A DNA stretch of 64,000 nt from Ruminococcus sp. AF41-9 (GCF_003477525.1 NZ_QUDO01000009.1:46725-110724), one strand, 5' to 3'. Counted from the stretch's first letter, positions 8,916-17,965 are shown. Notes: a model not told the origin generated them from the sequence alone. Program-made: numbers and translations.

Positions 8916-11066
8916 ATGTCAGTAAAAATTGCACTCGCAGGTAACCCGAACTGCGGTAAAACGACATTGTTCAATGCACTGACCGGCTCAAATCAGTTTG
9001 TAGGTAACTGGCCAGGTGTAACTGTCGAGAAGAAAGAGGGTAAGTTAAAAGGACATAAAGATGTCATCATCACAGACTTACCAGGTATCTATTCTTTATC
9101 ACCATACACACTTGAGGAAGTAGTTGCGAGAAATTACATCCTTCAGGAAAAACCGGATGCGATCATCAATATCGTGGATGGTACCAACATTGAACGTAAC
9201 CTGTATCTGACAACACAGATTCTGGAACTTGGTATTCCGGTCATCATGGCAGTAAACATGATGGATATCGTTGAGAAAAACGGCGATAAAATACATATTG
9301 ACAAGCTGAAAAAGAAACTCGGCTGTGAAGTCGTTACTATTTCAGCCCTGAAAGGAACAGGAATCACAGAAGCTGCAAACAAGGCAGTTTCCATTGCACA
9401 GAGCAAGAAGAAAGTAACACCTGTTCATGAATTCTGTGATAAAGCAGAAGATATCATCGGTGCAGTTGAGAATAAACTGACCGGTGTGGTTGCAGAAGAA
9501 CAGAAGAGATTCTTCGCGATCAAACTTCTCGAAAGAGATGATAAGATCATCGAGCAGATGAAATCTTCCGTAGATGTATCTGCTGAGATCAAAGAAATGG
9601 AAGATGAGTTTGACGACGATACAGAGAGTATCATTACAAACGAAAGATATGTTTACATTTCTTCCATCATTGGTCAGTGTGTGACCAAAGCAAGAAAAGA
9701 TAAACTTACAACATCTGACAAGATCGACCGTATTGTCACAAACAGATGGCTGGCACTGCCGATCTTCGCAGTTGTAATGTGGATTGTATATTATGTATCT
9801 GTAAGTACAGTTGGTGCTTTCGTAACTGACTGGACAAATGATGTTCTGTTTGGTGAGATCATTCCTCCGGCAATCGAATCCGGATTGAATGCGATCGGCT
9901 GCGCAGACTGGTTACAGGGACTGATTCTTGACGGTATCGTAGCCGGTGTCGGAGCTGTTCTTGGTTTCGTACCTCAGATGCTTGTACTGTTTGCATTCCT
10001 TGCATTCCTTGAGTCCTGTGGCTACATGGCTCGTGTAGCATTCATCATGGACAGAATTTTCCGTAAATTCGGTCTTTCAGGAAAATCCTTCATTCCAATG
10101 CTGATCGGTAGTGGATGCGGTGTTCCTGGTGTTATGGCTTCCCGTACAATTGAGAATGACCGTGACAGAAAAATGACAATTATGACAACTACATTCGTTC
10201 CTTGCGGAGCTAAACTTCCGATCATTGCCATGATCGCAGGTGCATTCTTCGGAAACAGCGGATGGGTTGCAACAAGTGCTTATTTCGTTGGTATCGCAGC
10301 AATCATCTGCTCCGGTATCATCTTAAAGAAAACAAAAATGTTCGCTGGTGATCCGGCTCCGTTCGTTATGGAGCTTCCTGCATACCACTGGCCAACACTC
10401 AGCAACATCTTAAGAAGTATGTGGGAAAGAGGCTGGTCCTTCATTAAGAAAGCCGGAACAATCATTCTCCTTTCAACAATCATTCTGTGGTTCTTAATGA
10501 GCTTCGGATGGGAAGGCGGAAGCTTCGGTATGGTTGAAGAACTTAACGAAAGTATTCTTGCTAAGATTGGTAGTGCAATCGCATGGATCTTCGCACCACT
10601 TGGCTGGACAAAAGCCGGCGAAGGATGGAAGATGGCAGTTGCAGCCGTTACAGGTCTGATTGCGAAAGAGAACGTAGTAGCTACATTCGGTATGCTTTAT
10701 GGATTCGCAGAAGTTGCAGAAGACGGTGCTGAAATCTGGGGTAATCTGGCAGCAGCTATGACACCAATCGCAGCTTACGGATTCCTGGTATTCAACCTTC
10801 TGTGTGCTCCTTGCTTCGCAGCTATGGGTGCGATCAAGAGAGAGATGAACAATGCAAAATGGTTCTGGTTTGCAATCGGATATCAGTGCGGTCTTGCATA
10901 TGTAGTTTCCCTTTGCATCTATCAGATCGGTACTCTGCTTACAGGTGGCGGATTCGGCATCTGGACAGTAGTAGCATTTGCACTTGTAGTTGGTTTCCTG
11001 TATCTGTTATTCAGACCTTACAAAGAAAGCAACACTCTTAACGTAAATGTGGCAAAGGCCAGATAA
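8916..11066 (+). CDS. feoB: Ferrous iron transporter FeoB
   Basis: 716 residues. The N-terminal G domain has G1 GNPNCGKTT (residue 9 on), G3 DLPGIYS and G4 NMMD, followed by the GDI helical region to about residue 270. The C-terminal half has two Gate-like repeats with the conserved Cys in SGCGVPGVMASR and in FVPCGAKLPI, about ten membrane segments in all. It imports Fe2+. The ribosome site GGAGAGAG precedes the ATG. The four operators upstream suggest tight iron control. The downstream genes encode the FeoB-associated Cys-rich peptide and a Fur-like regulator. Confidence 0.97.
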   Translation: MSVKIALAGNPNCGKTTLFNALTGSNQFVGNWPGVTVEKKEGKLKGHKDVIITDLPGIYSLSPYTLEEVVARNYILQEKPDAIINIVDGTNIERNLYLTTQILELGIPVIMAVNMMDIVEKNGDKIHIDKLKKKLGCEVVTISALKGTGITEAANKAVSIAQSKKKVTPVHEFCDKAEDIIGAVENKLTGVVAEEQKRFFAIKLLERDDKIIEQMKSSVDVSAEIKEMEDEFDDDTESIITNERYVYISSIIGQCVTKARKDKLTTSDKIDRIVTNRWLALPIFAVVMWIVYYVSVSTVGAFVTDWTNDVLFGEIIPPAIESGLNAIGCADWLQGLILDGIVAGVGAVLGFVPQMLVLFAFLAFLESCGYMARVAFIMDRIFRKFGLSGKSFIPMLIGSGCGVPGVMASRTIENDRDRKMTIMTTTFVPCGAKLPIIAMIAGAFFGNSGWVATSAYFVGIAAIICSGIILKKTKMFAGDPAPFVMELPAYHWPTLSNILRSMWERGWSFIKKAGTIILLSTIILWFLMSFGWEGGSFGMVEELNESILAKIGSAIAWIFAPLGWTKAGEGWKMAVAAVTGLIAKENVVATFGMLYGFAEVAEDGAEIWGNLAAAMTPIAAYGFLVFNLLCAPCFAAMGAIKREMNNAKWFWFAIGYQCGLAYVVSLCIYQIGTLLTGGGFGIWTVVAFALVVGFLYLLFRPYKESNTLNVNVAKAR

Positions 11067-11079
11067 ATAGCAATAAAAA

Positions 11080-11111
11080 CAGAGCCTGCGTCTTAAGTGA
11101 TGCAGGCTCTG
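11080..11111 (+). terminator. Hairpin between feoB and the Cys-rich peptide gene
   Basis: CAGAGCCTGC and GCAGGCTCTG form a perfect 10-bp stem with a 12-base loop. No U-tract follows, so it may be a processing or 3' stabilising stem rather than a full stop. Confidence 0.5.
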
Positions 11112-11165
11112 CTAAATAAAAAGAGTTACACTCGGCAAACATAAAGTCGGCAGGAGGTGTCGGTT

Positions 11166-11297
11166 ATGGGAACTTTAGTTGTAGGAGCAATCCTGCTTTT
11201 GATCGTAGTACTTATAGTAAGAAATATCGTAAAAGACAAGAAAAGCGGCAAGTCATCATGCGGCGGAGACTGCAGCCATTGCAGAGGATGTCACTGA
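11166..11297 (+). CDS. FeoB-associated Cys-rich membrane peptide
   Basis: 43 residues with an AGGAGGTG ribosome site. One membrane helix (residues 3-20, TLVVGAILLLIVVLIV) is followed by a basic turn and a Cys/His tail, SCGGDCSHCRGCH. This matches the small FeoB-associated Cys-rich proteins that replace FeoC in Firmicutes. The tail could bind Fe2+ or an iron-sulfur cluster at the inner face of FeoB. The gene is too short for most ORF thresholds but architecture and position are diagnostic. Confidence 0.9.
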   Translation: MGTLVVGAILLLIVVLIVRNIVKDKKSGKSSCGGDCSHCRGCH

Positions 11298-11333
11298 TAC
11301 TGACTGGCAGAAATAAATGAGCGGAAGGATGAT

Positions 11334-11813
11334 GTGATTTTGGGAGCAGCAGCATTACAGAAACAGGACAGATGTGAAGAACCCAATTACCAGAGAACCC
11401 GAATGCAGAAAGATGTAGTAATCCAGGAATTAAAGAAGCGAGGATGCAGGATTACCAAACAGAGAAGAATGCTGTTAGAAGTTATTCTCGAGAATGAGTG
11501 TTCCTGCTGTAAAGAAATTTATTACAATGCCTCCCGTCTTGACCCGGGAATCGGATCAGCTACGGTGTATCGTATGGTAAATCTTCTGGAAGAAATCGGA
11601 GCGATCAGCAGAAGAAATATGTATAAGATCGTGAGAAATCCAGATTGTAAAGATGAAAGTGTATGTACAATTGAACTGGATGACAACACAGTACAGAAAT
11701 TGTCCAGAGATAACTTTAACAATGTAGTTCTTGCGGGACTGAAAGCCTGCGGCTATATTGAAAATCAGGAAATTGAACGTGTATTTGTCAATTTCTGTGA
11801 CTTTAAACATTGA
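11334..11813 (+). CDS. Fur-family transcriptional regulator
   Basis: 159 residues from a GTG preceded by GGAAGG. The winged-helix part has the Fur pattern KKRGCRITKQRRMLLEVI and GSATVYRMVNLLEEIGAI. The usual metal-site histidines of the hinge are altered (CSCCKEIYYNASRLD in place of the H-x-H type), and the C-terminal dimer domain lacks the C-x-x-C zinc motif, so it is a divergent member. Its place after feoB suggests a role in iron control, but the window operators look DtxR-type, not Fur boxes. Target and metal are unknown. Confidence 0.85.
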   Translation: MILGAAALQKQDRCEEPNYQRTRMQKDVVIQELKKRGCRITKQRRMLLEVILENECSCCKEIYYNASRLDPGIGSATVYRMVNLLEEIGAISRRNMYKIVRNPDCKDESVCTIELDDNTVQKLSRDNFNNVVLAGLKACGYIENQEIERVFVNFCDFKH

Positions 11814-11872
11814 AAATAATGAGAAATTGAAATAGAGCAACCATGATTTTATCAGACAGGAAAAATCATCAG

Positions 11873-11932
11873 AGATAGAAACGCCGGAGCAGATGTGTTC
11901 CGGCATTTCTATCTATTTAATGACTTTTTTTC
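11873..11932 (+). terminator. Terminator after the Fur-like gene
   Basis: AGATAGAAACGCCGGA pairs with TCCGGCATTTCTATCT (one mismatch) and is followed, after 10 bases, by seven T. Confidence 0.8.
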
Positions 11933-12027
11933 TCAAAAACAAAAAAACAGTGGAAAAATGGAAAAGGTGGTTGTATAATACGGAAATACAGATGAGCTGA
12001 TGTCGAAAAATACAATTATATATCTAT

Positions 12028-12045
12028 AGTTATCTGAAAATAACT
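12028..12045. repeat. Inverted repeat in the DUF6110 upstream region
   Basis: AGTTAT-CTGAAA-ATAACT is a perfect 6-6-6 inverted repeat, possibly an operator, about 130 bases before the promoter at 12177. It has the same N6 spacing as the DtxR-type sites but different arms. The rest of 11933-12176 shows only AT-rich sequence. Confidence 0.35.
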
Positions 12046-12176
12046 AAAAAGAGGGTTGGGAAATACAAACTTCGAATTATTGTTTTCCGGACAGAATTGT
12101 GAGAAATTTCATTTCTGAAAGAAAAAGCGAAGGTTTTCTACAAAAGTCATAAAAATGTGAATATGACGGATATATC

Positions 12177-12205
12177 TTGTCATGGCAGTCTGTAAAGGTT
12201 ATAAT
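12177..12205 (+). promoter_or_regulatory. Promoter of the DUF6110-ATPase operon
   Basis: TTGTCA (12177-12182), 17 bases, TATAAT (12200-12205), then a 45-base leader with AGGAGG before the ATG at 12251. Confidence 0.65.
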
Positions 12206-12250
12206 CATTAAAAAAATATATTATTCATAATAATTCAGGAGGACAAAAAC

Positions 12251-12586
12251 ATGATTAAATTTGATGCGAAAAAAACAGGAATCTTTGCAGCAGGAGTTGC
12301 TTTCGGAACAGCAGGAATTAAAGTTCTTACAAGCAAAGATGCGAAAAAATTATATGCAAACTGCACAGCAGCCGTTTTACGTGCAAAATCCTGTGTTATG
12401 AAAACAGCTTCCACTATTCAGGAAAACGCAGAAGACATCTATGCTGAAGCTCAGCAGATCAACGAAGAAAGAGAAGCAGCAGAAGAAGTAGTAGAAGATG
12501 CTTCCGAAGAAGTAGCAGATTTCAAAGAAGAAGAAACTGAAGAAACAGCTACAGGAGAAACAACAGAAGAAGGCAGCGAAGAATAA
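12251..12586 (+). CDS. DUF6110-like protein paired with a P-type ATPase
   Basis: 111 residues. A short hydrophobic N-terminal segment (KTGIFAAGVAFGTAGIKVL, residues 8-26) is followed by an amphipathic helix with two Cys (YANCTAAVLRAKSCVMK) and a strongly acidic Glu-rich tail. This resembles the small DUF6110-type proteins that precede metal ATPases in Lachnospiraceae. The stop overlaps the ATPase start by one base (TAATG), so translation is probably coupled. It may anchor next to the pump and hold metal through the acidic tail, which is inference only. Confidence 0.65.
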   Translation: MIKFDAKKTGIFAAGVAFGTAGIKVLTSKDAKKLYANCTAAVLRAKSCVMKTASTIQENAEDIYAEAQQINEEREAAEEVVEDASEEVADFKEEETEETATGETTEEGSEE

Positions 12587-14682
12587 TGAAATTTGCTATT
12601 AAGCATGAGATAAAAGGACGAATCCGTGTACACCTTGCACAGAAGCGCATGACTTACAGACAGGCAGATATTCTGCAGTGCTATCTGGAAGGCCAGAAAA
12701 ATATCAGCAAGGTTACTGTATATGTAAAGACTCAGGATGTGGCAGTTGTCTATAAGGGCAGCAGAGAGGAACTGATTCGTTTACTGAGCAGATTTTCCTA
12801 TGAAAATGCACAGGTTTCCGAGTCGCTTCTGGAGAATTCCGGACGTGAACTTAATGAGACTTATAAAGAGAAACTGATCAACTCTGTCGTATTACGTGCC
12901 ATGAACAAAATGTTCCTGCCGTATCCGGTAAGAGTAGTCATCACAACTGCGAAATCCATTAAGTACATTTACCACGGTGTACGCACTCTGATGAAAGGCA
13001 AACTGGAAGTTCCGGTTCTGGATGCGACTGCGATCGGTGTTTCCATGTTACGTGGAGATTTCAACACTGCAGGTTCTACTATGTTCCTTCTTGGAATCGG
13101 TGAGATTCTGGAAGAGTGGACCCATAAGAAATCTGTCAATGACCTGGCACGCAGTATGTCTATCCACGCGGAGAAGGTATGGATGGTCAATGCAGAAGGT
13201 CAGGAGATTCTGGTACCTGTTTCCAATGCAAAAGCAGGAGATCTGGTACGTGTACATATGGGTAATGTGATCCCGTTCGACGGAAATGTAGTGGCAGGAG
13301 AAGCGATGGTAAACCAGACTTCCCTGACAGGAGAATCACAGCCTGTACGCAAGACAGAGGGAAGCTATGCGTATGCAGGCACCGTTCTGGAAGAGGGCGA
13401 ACTGACTGTTGAAGTAAAAGAGGCAGCAGGTTCCAGCCGTTATGAGAAGATCGTAGGAATGATCGAAGACTCTGAGAAACTGAAATCTTCTGTGGAAAGT
13501 AATGCAGAACATCTGGCAGACAGACTCGTTCCGTATACCCTTGCAGGTACAGCGGTAACTTATCTTCTAACCAGAAATATGACCAAGACTCTGGCAGTGC
13601 TGATGGTAGACTTCTCCTGTGCACTGAAACTTGCCATGCCGATTTCCGTATTGTCTGCGATCCGTGAGGCAAGTACACACAGCATCACAGTTAAGGGCGG
13701 TAAATATATGGAAGCAATGGCAGAGGCTACCACAATTGTCTTTGATAAGACAGGTACTCTGACCAAGGCAAAACCTATGGTTTCTGATGTTGTTTCCTTC
13801 AGCGAAGAGCTGAATGCAGATGAACTTCTGCGTATTGCAGCCTGCATGGAAGAACATTTCCCGCACTCTATGGCAAGAGCTGTTGTCAATGCAGCTAAAG
13901 AGAAGCATCTGGTTCATGAGGAAATGCACTCCAAAGTAGAATATATCGTGGCACACGGTATTTCCACTACGATCGAAGGCAAGAAGGCAGTCATCGGAAG
14001 CTGGCACTTTGTCATGGAAGACGAGAAGTGCGTCATTCCGGAAGGCATGGAGGACAGATTTGAACACCTGCCACTGGAATGCTCCCATCTGTATCTTGCG
14101 ATTGAGGGAAAACTTGCAGCAGTTATCTGCGTGGAAGACCCGCTTCGTGAGGAAGCAGCAGATGCAGTCCGTGAACTGAAAGAAGCCGGAATCACGAAAG
14201 TTGTCATGATGACCGGTGACAGTGAACGTACTGCAGCAGCGATTGCGAAACGTGTAGGCGTAGACGAATATTATTCAGAAGTACTTCCGGAAGACAAAGC
14301 AGCTTTTGTGGAGAAAGAGAAGGAACTTGGCCATAAAGTCATTATGATCGGTGACGGAATCAACGATTCCTTGGCACTTTCTTCCGCAAGCGTAGGAATT
14401 GCTATCAGCGATGGTGCAGCGATTGCCCGTGAGATTGCAGACGTTACCATTTCCGCAGACAACCTGCATGAGATTGTAACCTTAAAGAGACTCAGTACAG
14501 CACTTATGAAGAGAATCCATAACAATTACCGTACGATTATCGGGGTAAATGGAGGACTTATTGCACTGGGTGTAACCGGCGTGATCATGCCGACGACCTC
14601 TGCGCTGCTTCATAATATGTCAACACTGACGATCAGTTTAAGAAGCATGAGAAACCTTCTTCCGAAAGAAGAGGAAGTATAA
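12586..14682 (+). CDS. P1B-type metal ATPase with HMA2-like N-terminus and altered CPx motif
   Basis: 698 residues. An N-terminal domain of about 75 residues (IKGRIRVHLAQKRM...) is HMA-like without a C-x-x-C. The P-type core is complete: TGES in SLTGESQPVRK, phosphorylation DKTGTLTK, nucleotide-site FPHSMARAV (the HP element) and GDGINDSLALSSA. The ion-channel helix reads DFSCALKLAMPISV, so the usual CPC/SPC is S-C-A, and the canonical proline of the motif is absent. Transition-metal export is likely but the ion cannot be called. The operon ends in a strong terminator shared with the converging DtxR gene. Confidence 0.85.
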   Translation: MKFAIKHEIKGRIRVHLAQKRMTYRQADILQCYLEGQKNISKVTVYVKTQDVAVVYKGSREELIRLLSRFSYENAQVSESLLENSGRELNETYKEKLINSVVLRAMNKMFLPYPVRVVITTAKSIKYIYHGVRTLMKGKLEVPVLDATAIGVSMLRGDFNTAGSTMFLLGIGEILEEWTHKKSVNDLARSMSIHAEKVWMVNAEGQEILVPVSNAKAGDLVRVHMGNVIPFDGNVVAGEAMVNQTSLTGESQPVRKTEGSYAYAGTVLEEGELTVEVKEAAGSSRYEKIVGMIEDSEKLKSSVESNAEHLADRLVPYTLAGTAVTYLLTRNMTKTLAVLMVDFSCALKLAMPISVLSAIREASTHSITVKGGKYMEAMAEATTIVFDKTGTLTKAKPMVSDVVSFSEELNADELLRIAACMEEHFPHSMARAVVNAAKEKHLVHEEMHSKVEYIVAHGISTTIEGKKAVIGSWHFVMEDEKCVIPEGMEDRFEHLPLECSHLYLAIEGKLAAVICVEDPLREEAADAVRELKEAGITKVVMMTGDSERTAAAIAKRVGVDEYYSEVLPEDKAAFVEKEKELGHKVIMIGDGINDSLALSSASVGIAISDGAAIAREIADVTISADNLHEIVTLKRLSTALMKRIHNNYRTIIGVNGGLIALGVTGVIMPTTSALLHNMSTLTISLRSMRNLLPKEEEV

Positions 14683-14729
14683 AACTCAGATAAAAAAGCA
14701 AAACTTAACTCAGAATATGAGAAAAAGAA

Positions 14730-14770
14730 GGGTAAAAGACAGATTTGCGGATTTGTCTTTTACCCTTTTT
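14730..14770. terminator. Bidirectional terminator between ATPase and DtxR genes
   Basis: GGGTAAAAGACA and TGTCTTTTACCC form a perfect 12-bp stem. T5 follows on the plus strand and an A-rich run precedes it, so it can serve both converging genes. Confidence 0.85.
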
Positions 14771-14784
14771 GTTTTCGTGAATGT

Positions 14785-15156
14785 TTACTTTTCGTGTTCT
14801 GCAATATATTTCTTAATAGCAGAAAAACTCTCTGCGCTGATAGCATGCTCTACCTTACAGGCGTCCTCAGAAGCTACTTCCGGATCAACACCGATGGAAG
14901 TCAGCCATCCGGTAAGAAAGGTATGTCGCTCATAAATTTTATCCGCGATCTCCATACCGGTTTCTGTAAGATTGATAAATCCATTCTCATCGATCGTAAT
15001 ATAATTATTTGCCTTAAGGTTTTTCATTGCGACACTGACGCTTGGTTTTGAAAAAGAAAGTTCATGCGCAATGTCTATGGAACGGACATTTCCATTCCGC
15101 TGTTTGATCACAAGGATCGCTTCGAGATAATCTTCACCTGATTCATGTATTGCCAT
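14785..15156 (-). CDS. DtxR/MntR-family metal-dependent repressor
   Basis: 123 residues, no C-terminal SH3 domain, so MntR-sized. The winged helix carries SIDIAHELSFSKPSVSVAMKN, and the metal/dimer part reads YERHTFLTGWLTSIGV followed by EDACKVEHAIS. Metal ligands of the family are in place: Asp and Glu in SGEDYLEAI, His in ERH, Glu/His in KVEH. AAGGGG lies 7 bases before the ATG. It is the only DtxR-type regulator in the window and therefore the prime candidate to bind the TTAG-N6-CTAA sites, which equal half of the DtxR consensus. Whether it senses Fe2+ or Mn2+ is not decided by sequence. Confidence 0.9.
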   Translation of the reverse strand: MAIHESGEDYLEAILVIKQRNGNVRSIDIAHELSFSKPSVSVAMKNLKANNYITIDENGFINLTETGMEIADKIYERHTFLTGWLTSIGVDPEVASEDACKVEHAISAESFSAIKKYIAEHEK

Positions 15157-15430
15157 AAAGCATACCCCTTCCTATAAGTTTCCGATATTGCCTGCTCACT
15201 CTGGCTGTTACTGTTCGTTCTGTCTGCTGCATATTTTGCGGAAAACAGAAACTTTATGAACAGTAATCCTTATATAACACCATACAAAATGCTTTCAGTG
15301 AATAGTACATTTTTTATACATTCACAACATGATTGTCTGTGGGATATTGTTCGTGAAAGCAACACGTTAATTCGATAATATGAATTATAGCATATTTTTA
15401 AAATTTCGTAAAGTTTTCTCTGAAAACCTA

Positions 15431-15486
15431 TTGACAGAAAACAAAAGCATGCTATAATAAAATCAAACAAATGAACAAGTGCTCAT
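15431..15486 (+). promoter_or_regulatory. Promoter and ArsR-type operator for the HMA/ATPase genes
   Basis: TTGACA (15431-15436), 16 bases, TATAAT (15453-15458). Just downstream ATGAACAAGTGCTCAT (15471-15486) fits the ATGA-x-CA-xx-TG-x-TCAT palindrome bound by Zn/Cd-sensing ArsR proteins (CzrA/NmtR class). The divergent half of the gap (15157-15430) must hold the DtxR-gene promoter, but I see no clear box. Confidence 0.7.
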
Positions 15487-15536
15487 ATGAAAATATAAAA
15501 ATAAAAGACTCCATGAGCCGGAAAGGAAAAAATATT

Positions 15537-15755
15537 ATGAAAAAGACTTACAAAATCGATGTAGACTGCGCAAACTGTGCAAACAAAATGGAGGAAGCTG
15601 CCAAGAATACAGCAGGTGTTAAGGATGCAACCGTAAACTTCATGATGCTGAAGATGATCGTTGAATTCGAAGATGGTCAGGACCCGAAAGCAGTTATGAA
15701 AGATGTTTTAAGCAACTGCAAGAAAGTAGAAGACGACTGCGAAATCTATCTTTAA
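15537..15755 (+). CDS. HMA-domain metal chaperone
   Basis: 72 residues. The ATG at 15537 follows GGAAAGG; the longer frame upstream runs through the operator and is not used. The ferredoxin-like HMA fold begins MKKTYKIDVDCANCANKMEE, with C-x-x-C in DCANCAN. The region after it (ATVNFMMLKMIVEFED) matches the second and third strands. The P1B ATPase 134 bases downstream lacks its own N-terminal HMA domain, so this protein probably supplies that function in trans for Zn2+/Cd2+. The ArsR operator upstream would induce both under metal stress. Confidence 0.88.
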   Translation: MKKTYKIDVDCANCANKMEEAAKNTAGVKDATVNFMMLKMIVEFEDGQDPKAVMKDVLSNCKKVEDDCEIYL

Positions 15756-15766
15756 TCCATGAGAAC

Positions 15767-15795
15767 CATCCCATTGCTCTGACAGCGATGGGATG
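15767..15795 (+). terminator. Intercistronic hairpin
   Basis: CATCCCAT-T-GCT pairs with AGC-G-ATGGGATG around a 4-base loop. There is no U-tract, so it may attenuate or stabilise rather than stop transcription into the ATPase gene. Confidence 0.5.
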
Positions 15796-15889
15796 ATTTC
15801 AACTATAAACAATATTCTCAATATTATATTTTCCGGGAAATCCGGAATGGAAATATATGAAAATATATGATTAAAAAGGAGGCTTTGTC

Positions 15890-17755
15890 ATGAATAAGAA
15901 ACAGAAAAAAATGCTGACACGAATTATCATTGCAGCAGCATTGATCGTTGTTTTTTCTTTATTACCAGTGGAAGGCTATCTTCGTTTCGGACTCTTTATG
16001 ATTCCTTATCTGGTAATTGGCTATGATATCCTTCAGAAAGCGTTCAAGGGAATCAAAAACAAACAGGTATTTGATGAAAACTTTCTGATGGCAGTTGCTA
16101 CGGTAGGAGCAATCCTCCTTGGAGATTATTCCGAGGGCGTTGCAGTTATGCTTTTTTATCAGATCGGTGAGCTTTTCCAGAGTTATGCGGTAGGAAAGAG
16201 CAGACGTAATATCAGCGAACTGATGGACATCCGTCCGGATTATGCAAATATTGAAGTAGATGGAAAACTGGAACAGGTAGATCCGGATGAAGTAGAGATT
16301 GGTACCGTGATCGTTGTGCAGCCAGGTGAGAAAGTGCCGATTGATGGCGTGATCGTAGAAGGTACTTCTACTTTAAATACCAGTGCACTGACAGGAGAGA
16401 GCCTTCCGAGAGATGCAAAAACGGGAGACGAAGTTATCAGTGGTTGTATCAATATGACCGGTGTGCTGAAAATCCGCACAAACAAAGAGTTTGGCGAATC
16501 CACCGTATCCAAGATCCTGGAACTTGTAGAGAATTCCAGTTCCAGAAAATCAAAATCAGAGAACTTTATTTCCAAATTTGCGAAATACTATACTCCGGCT
16601 GTATGCTATGGTGCTCTTGCCCTGGCACTCATTCCTCCGATTGTACTTATGATCATGGGAAAACCTGCCATGTGGGGAGACTGGATCTACAGAGCCCTTA
16701 CTTTCCTTGTAATCAGTTGTCCGTGTGCACTGGTGATCAGTATTCCGTTAAGTTTCTTTGCCGGAATCGGCGGAGCCAGCAATCAGGGCGTTCTGGTCAA
16801 AGGTTCCAATTATCTGGAAACACTTGCACAGACAAAATATGTAGTATTTGATAAGACTGGTACGATGACACAGGGCGTATTCGAGGTAAGCGGTGTTCAC
16901 CACAATGAAATGTCAGAAGAGAAACTTCTCGAATATGCAGCACTTGCAGAATGCTCTTCTTCTCATCCGATCAGCAAGAGCCTTCAGAAAGCATACGGAA
17001 AAGAAATCGACAGAAACAGAGTTACGGATATCGAGGAAATCAGTGGTAATGGTGTTGTAGCAAAGGTAGATGGAGTTTCTGTGGCAGCAGGAAATGCGAA
17101 GCTGATGGATCGTCTTGGAATCCCGTATCAGGAATGCCATCATGTAGGAACTGTAGTTCATATGGCAGTAGACGGAAAATATGCAGGTCATATCCTGATT
17201 TCCGATATTCTGAAACCTCATGCAAAAGAAGCCATCTCAGAACTGAAAAAAGCAGGCATCACCAAAACAGTTATGCTTACCGGAGACTCGAAACGTGTAG
17301 CTGATCAGGTGGCAAAAGAACTTGGCATTCAGGAAGTATACAGTGAACTTCTTCCGGCGGATAAGGTTTCCAAAGTAGAAGAATTACTTCATAAGAAATC
17401 AGAGAAAGACAAACTGGCATTTGTAGGTGACGGTATCAATGATGCACCTGTACTTTCCAGAGCAGATGTGGGTATTGCCATGGGTGCACTTGGTTCTGAT
17501 GCGGCAATTGAGGCGGCTGATATCGTACTGATGGATGATGATCCGCTGAAGATTTCCAAAGCAATCAAGATTGCAAGAAAATGTATCCGTATTGTTTATG
17601 AAAATATTTACTTTGCGATTGGTATTAAAATACTGTGTCTGATCCTTGGTGCATTGGGTATCGCAAATATGTGGATGGCAATCTTTGCGGACGTAGGCGT
17701 TATGATTATTGCAGTATTAAATGCGATCCGTACTTTATTTGTAAAGAACTTATAA
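15890..17755 (+). CDS. P1B-type Zn/Cd/Pb-exporting ATPase
   Basis: 621 residues after AAAAAGGAGG. Motifs in order: TGES in ALTGESLPRDA, the metal-site CPC in SCPCALVISIPLSFF, DKTGTMTQG, HP in SSHPISKSL, and GDGINDAPVLSRADVG, with the last membrane segment ADVGVMIIAVLNAIR typical of P1B-2 (ZntA/CadA) pumps. It lacks an N-terminal HMA domain, which is supplied by the separate 72-residue protein upstream. An ArsR-family sensor gene follows downstream, completing a usual Zn/Cd resistance set. The exact ion preference is inferred from the family. Confidence 0.93.
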   Translation: MNKKQKKMLTRIIIAAALIVVFSLLPVEGYLRFGLFMIPYLVIGYDILQKAFKGIKNKQVFDENFLMAVATVGAILLGDYSEGVAVMLFYQIGELFQSYAVGKSRRNISELMDIRPDYANIEVDGKLEQVDPDEVEIGTVIVVQPGEKVPIDGVIVEGTSTLNTSALTGESLPRDAKTGDEVISGCINMTGVLKIRTNKEFGESTVSKILELVENSSSRKSKSENFISKFAKYYTPAVCYGALALALIPPIVLMIMGKPAMWGDWIYRALTFLVISCPCALVISIPLSFFAGIGGASNQGVLVKGSNYLETLAQTKYVVFDKTGTMTQGVFEVSGVHHNEMSEEKLLEYAALAECSSSHPISKSLQKAYGKEIDRNRVTDIEEISGNGVVAKVDGVSVAAGNAKLMDRLGIPYQECHHVGTVVHMAVDGKYAGHILISDILKPHAKEAISELKKAGITKTVMLTGDSKRVADQVAKELGIQEVYSELLPADKVSKVEELLHKKSEKDKLAFVGDGINDAPVLSRADVGIAMGALGSDAAIEAADIVLMDDDPLKISKAIKIARKCIRIVYENIYFAIGIKILCLILGALGIANMWMAIFADVGVMIIAVLNAIRTLFVKNL

Positions 17756-17757
17756 AC

Positions 17758-17924
17758 AGTCAAGCGGATATTCGCAATCCGCTTTGCTACTTGCTCATAA
17801 CCAAATAACTGCTCCGCAGTTTATCAGAAGGTGCTTGCACGCCTCCTGATACAAGCAAGTCCCCACCCACTGCTTATTGCTTTTCGAAATTGAAGCAGGG
17901 GACTTACCTGATTTGGTTAAAAAA
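17758..17924. repeat. Dispersed multi-hairpin repeat, copy 1 (167 bp)
   Basis: Nearly identical to 51934-52099 (two mismatches by eye). It starts with a hairpin AGCGGAT/ATCCGCT. An outer stem AACCAAAT (17799-17806)/ATTTGGTT (17911-17918) then encloses three further hairpins: AACTGC-TCC-GCAGTT, ATCAG...GTGC-TT-GCAC...CTGAT and AAGTCCCC...GGGGACTT. That is a four-way, cloverleaf-like fold. No ORF is present. It sits right after the ATPase stop. Confidence 0.8.
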
Positions 17925-17965
17925 CGGATCACAGACGAAAACGCCTGTAAATAAAAAATAATTAC

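Noticed and set aside
15471..15755. Longer 94-residue form of the HMA protein
   Set aside because: Its start lies in the ArsR-type operator right after the promoter, whereas the ATG at 15537 has a good ribosome site and begins the HMA fold.
17758..17924. tRNA gene, suggested by the cloverleaf-like fold
   Set aside because: No T-loop GTTCRA, anticodon arm or CCA-type acceptor pattern, and length is twice that of a tRNA.
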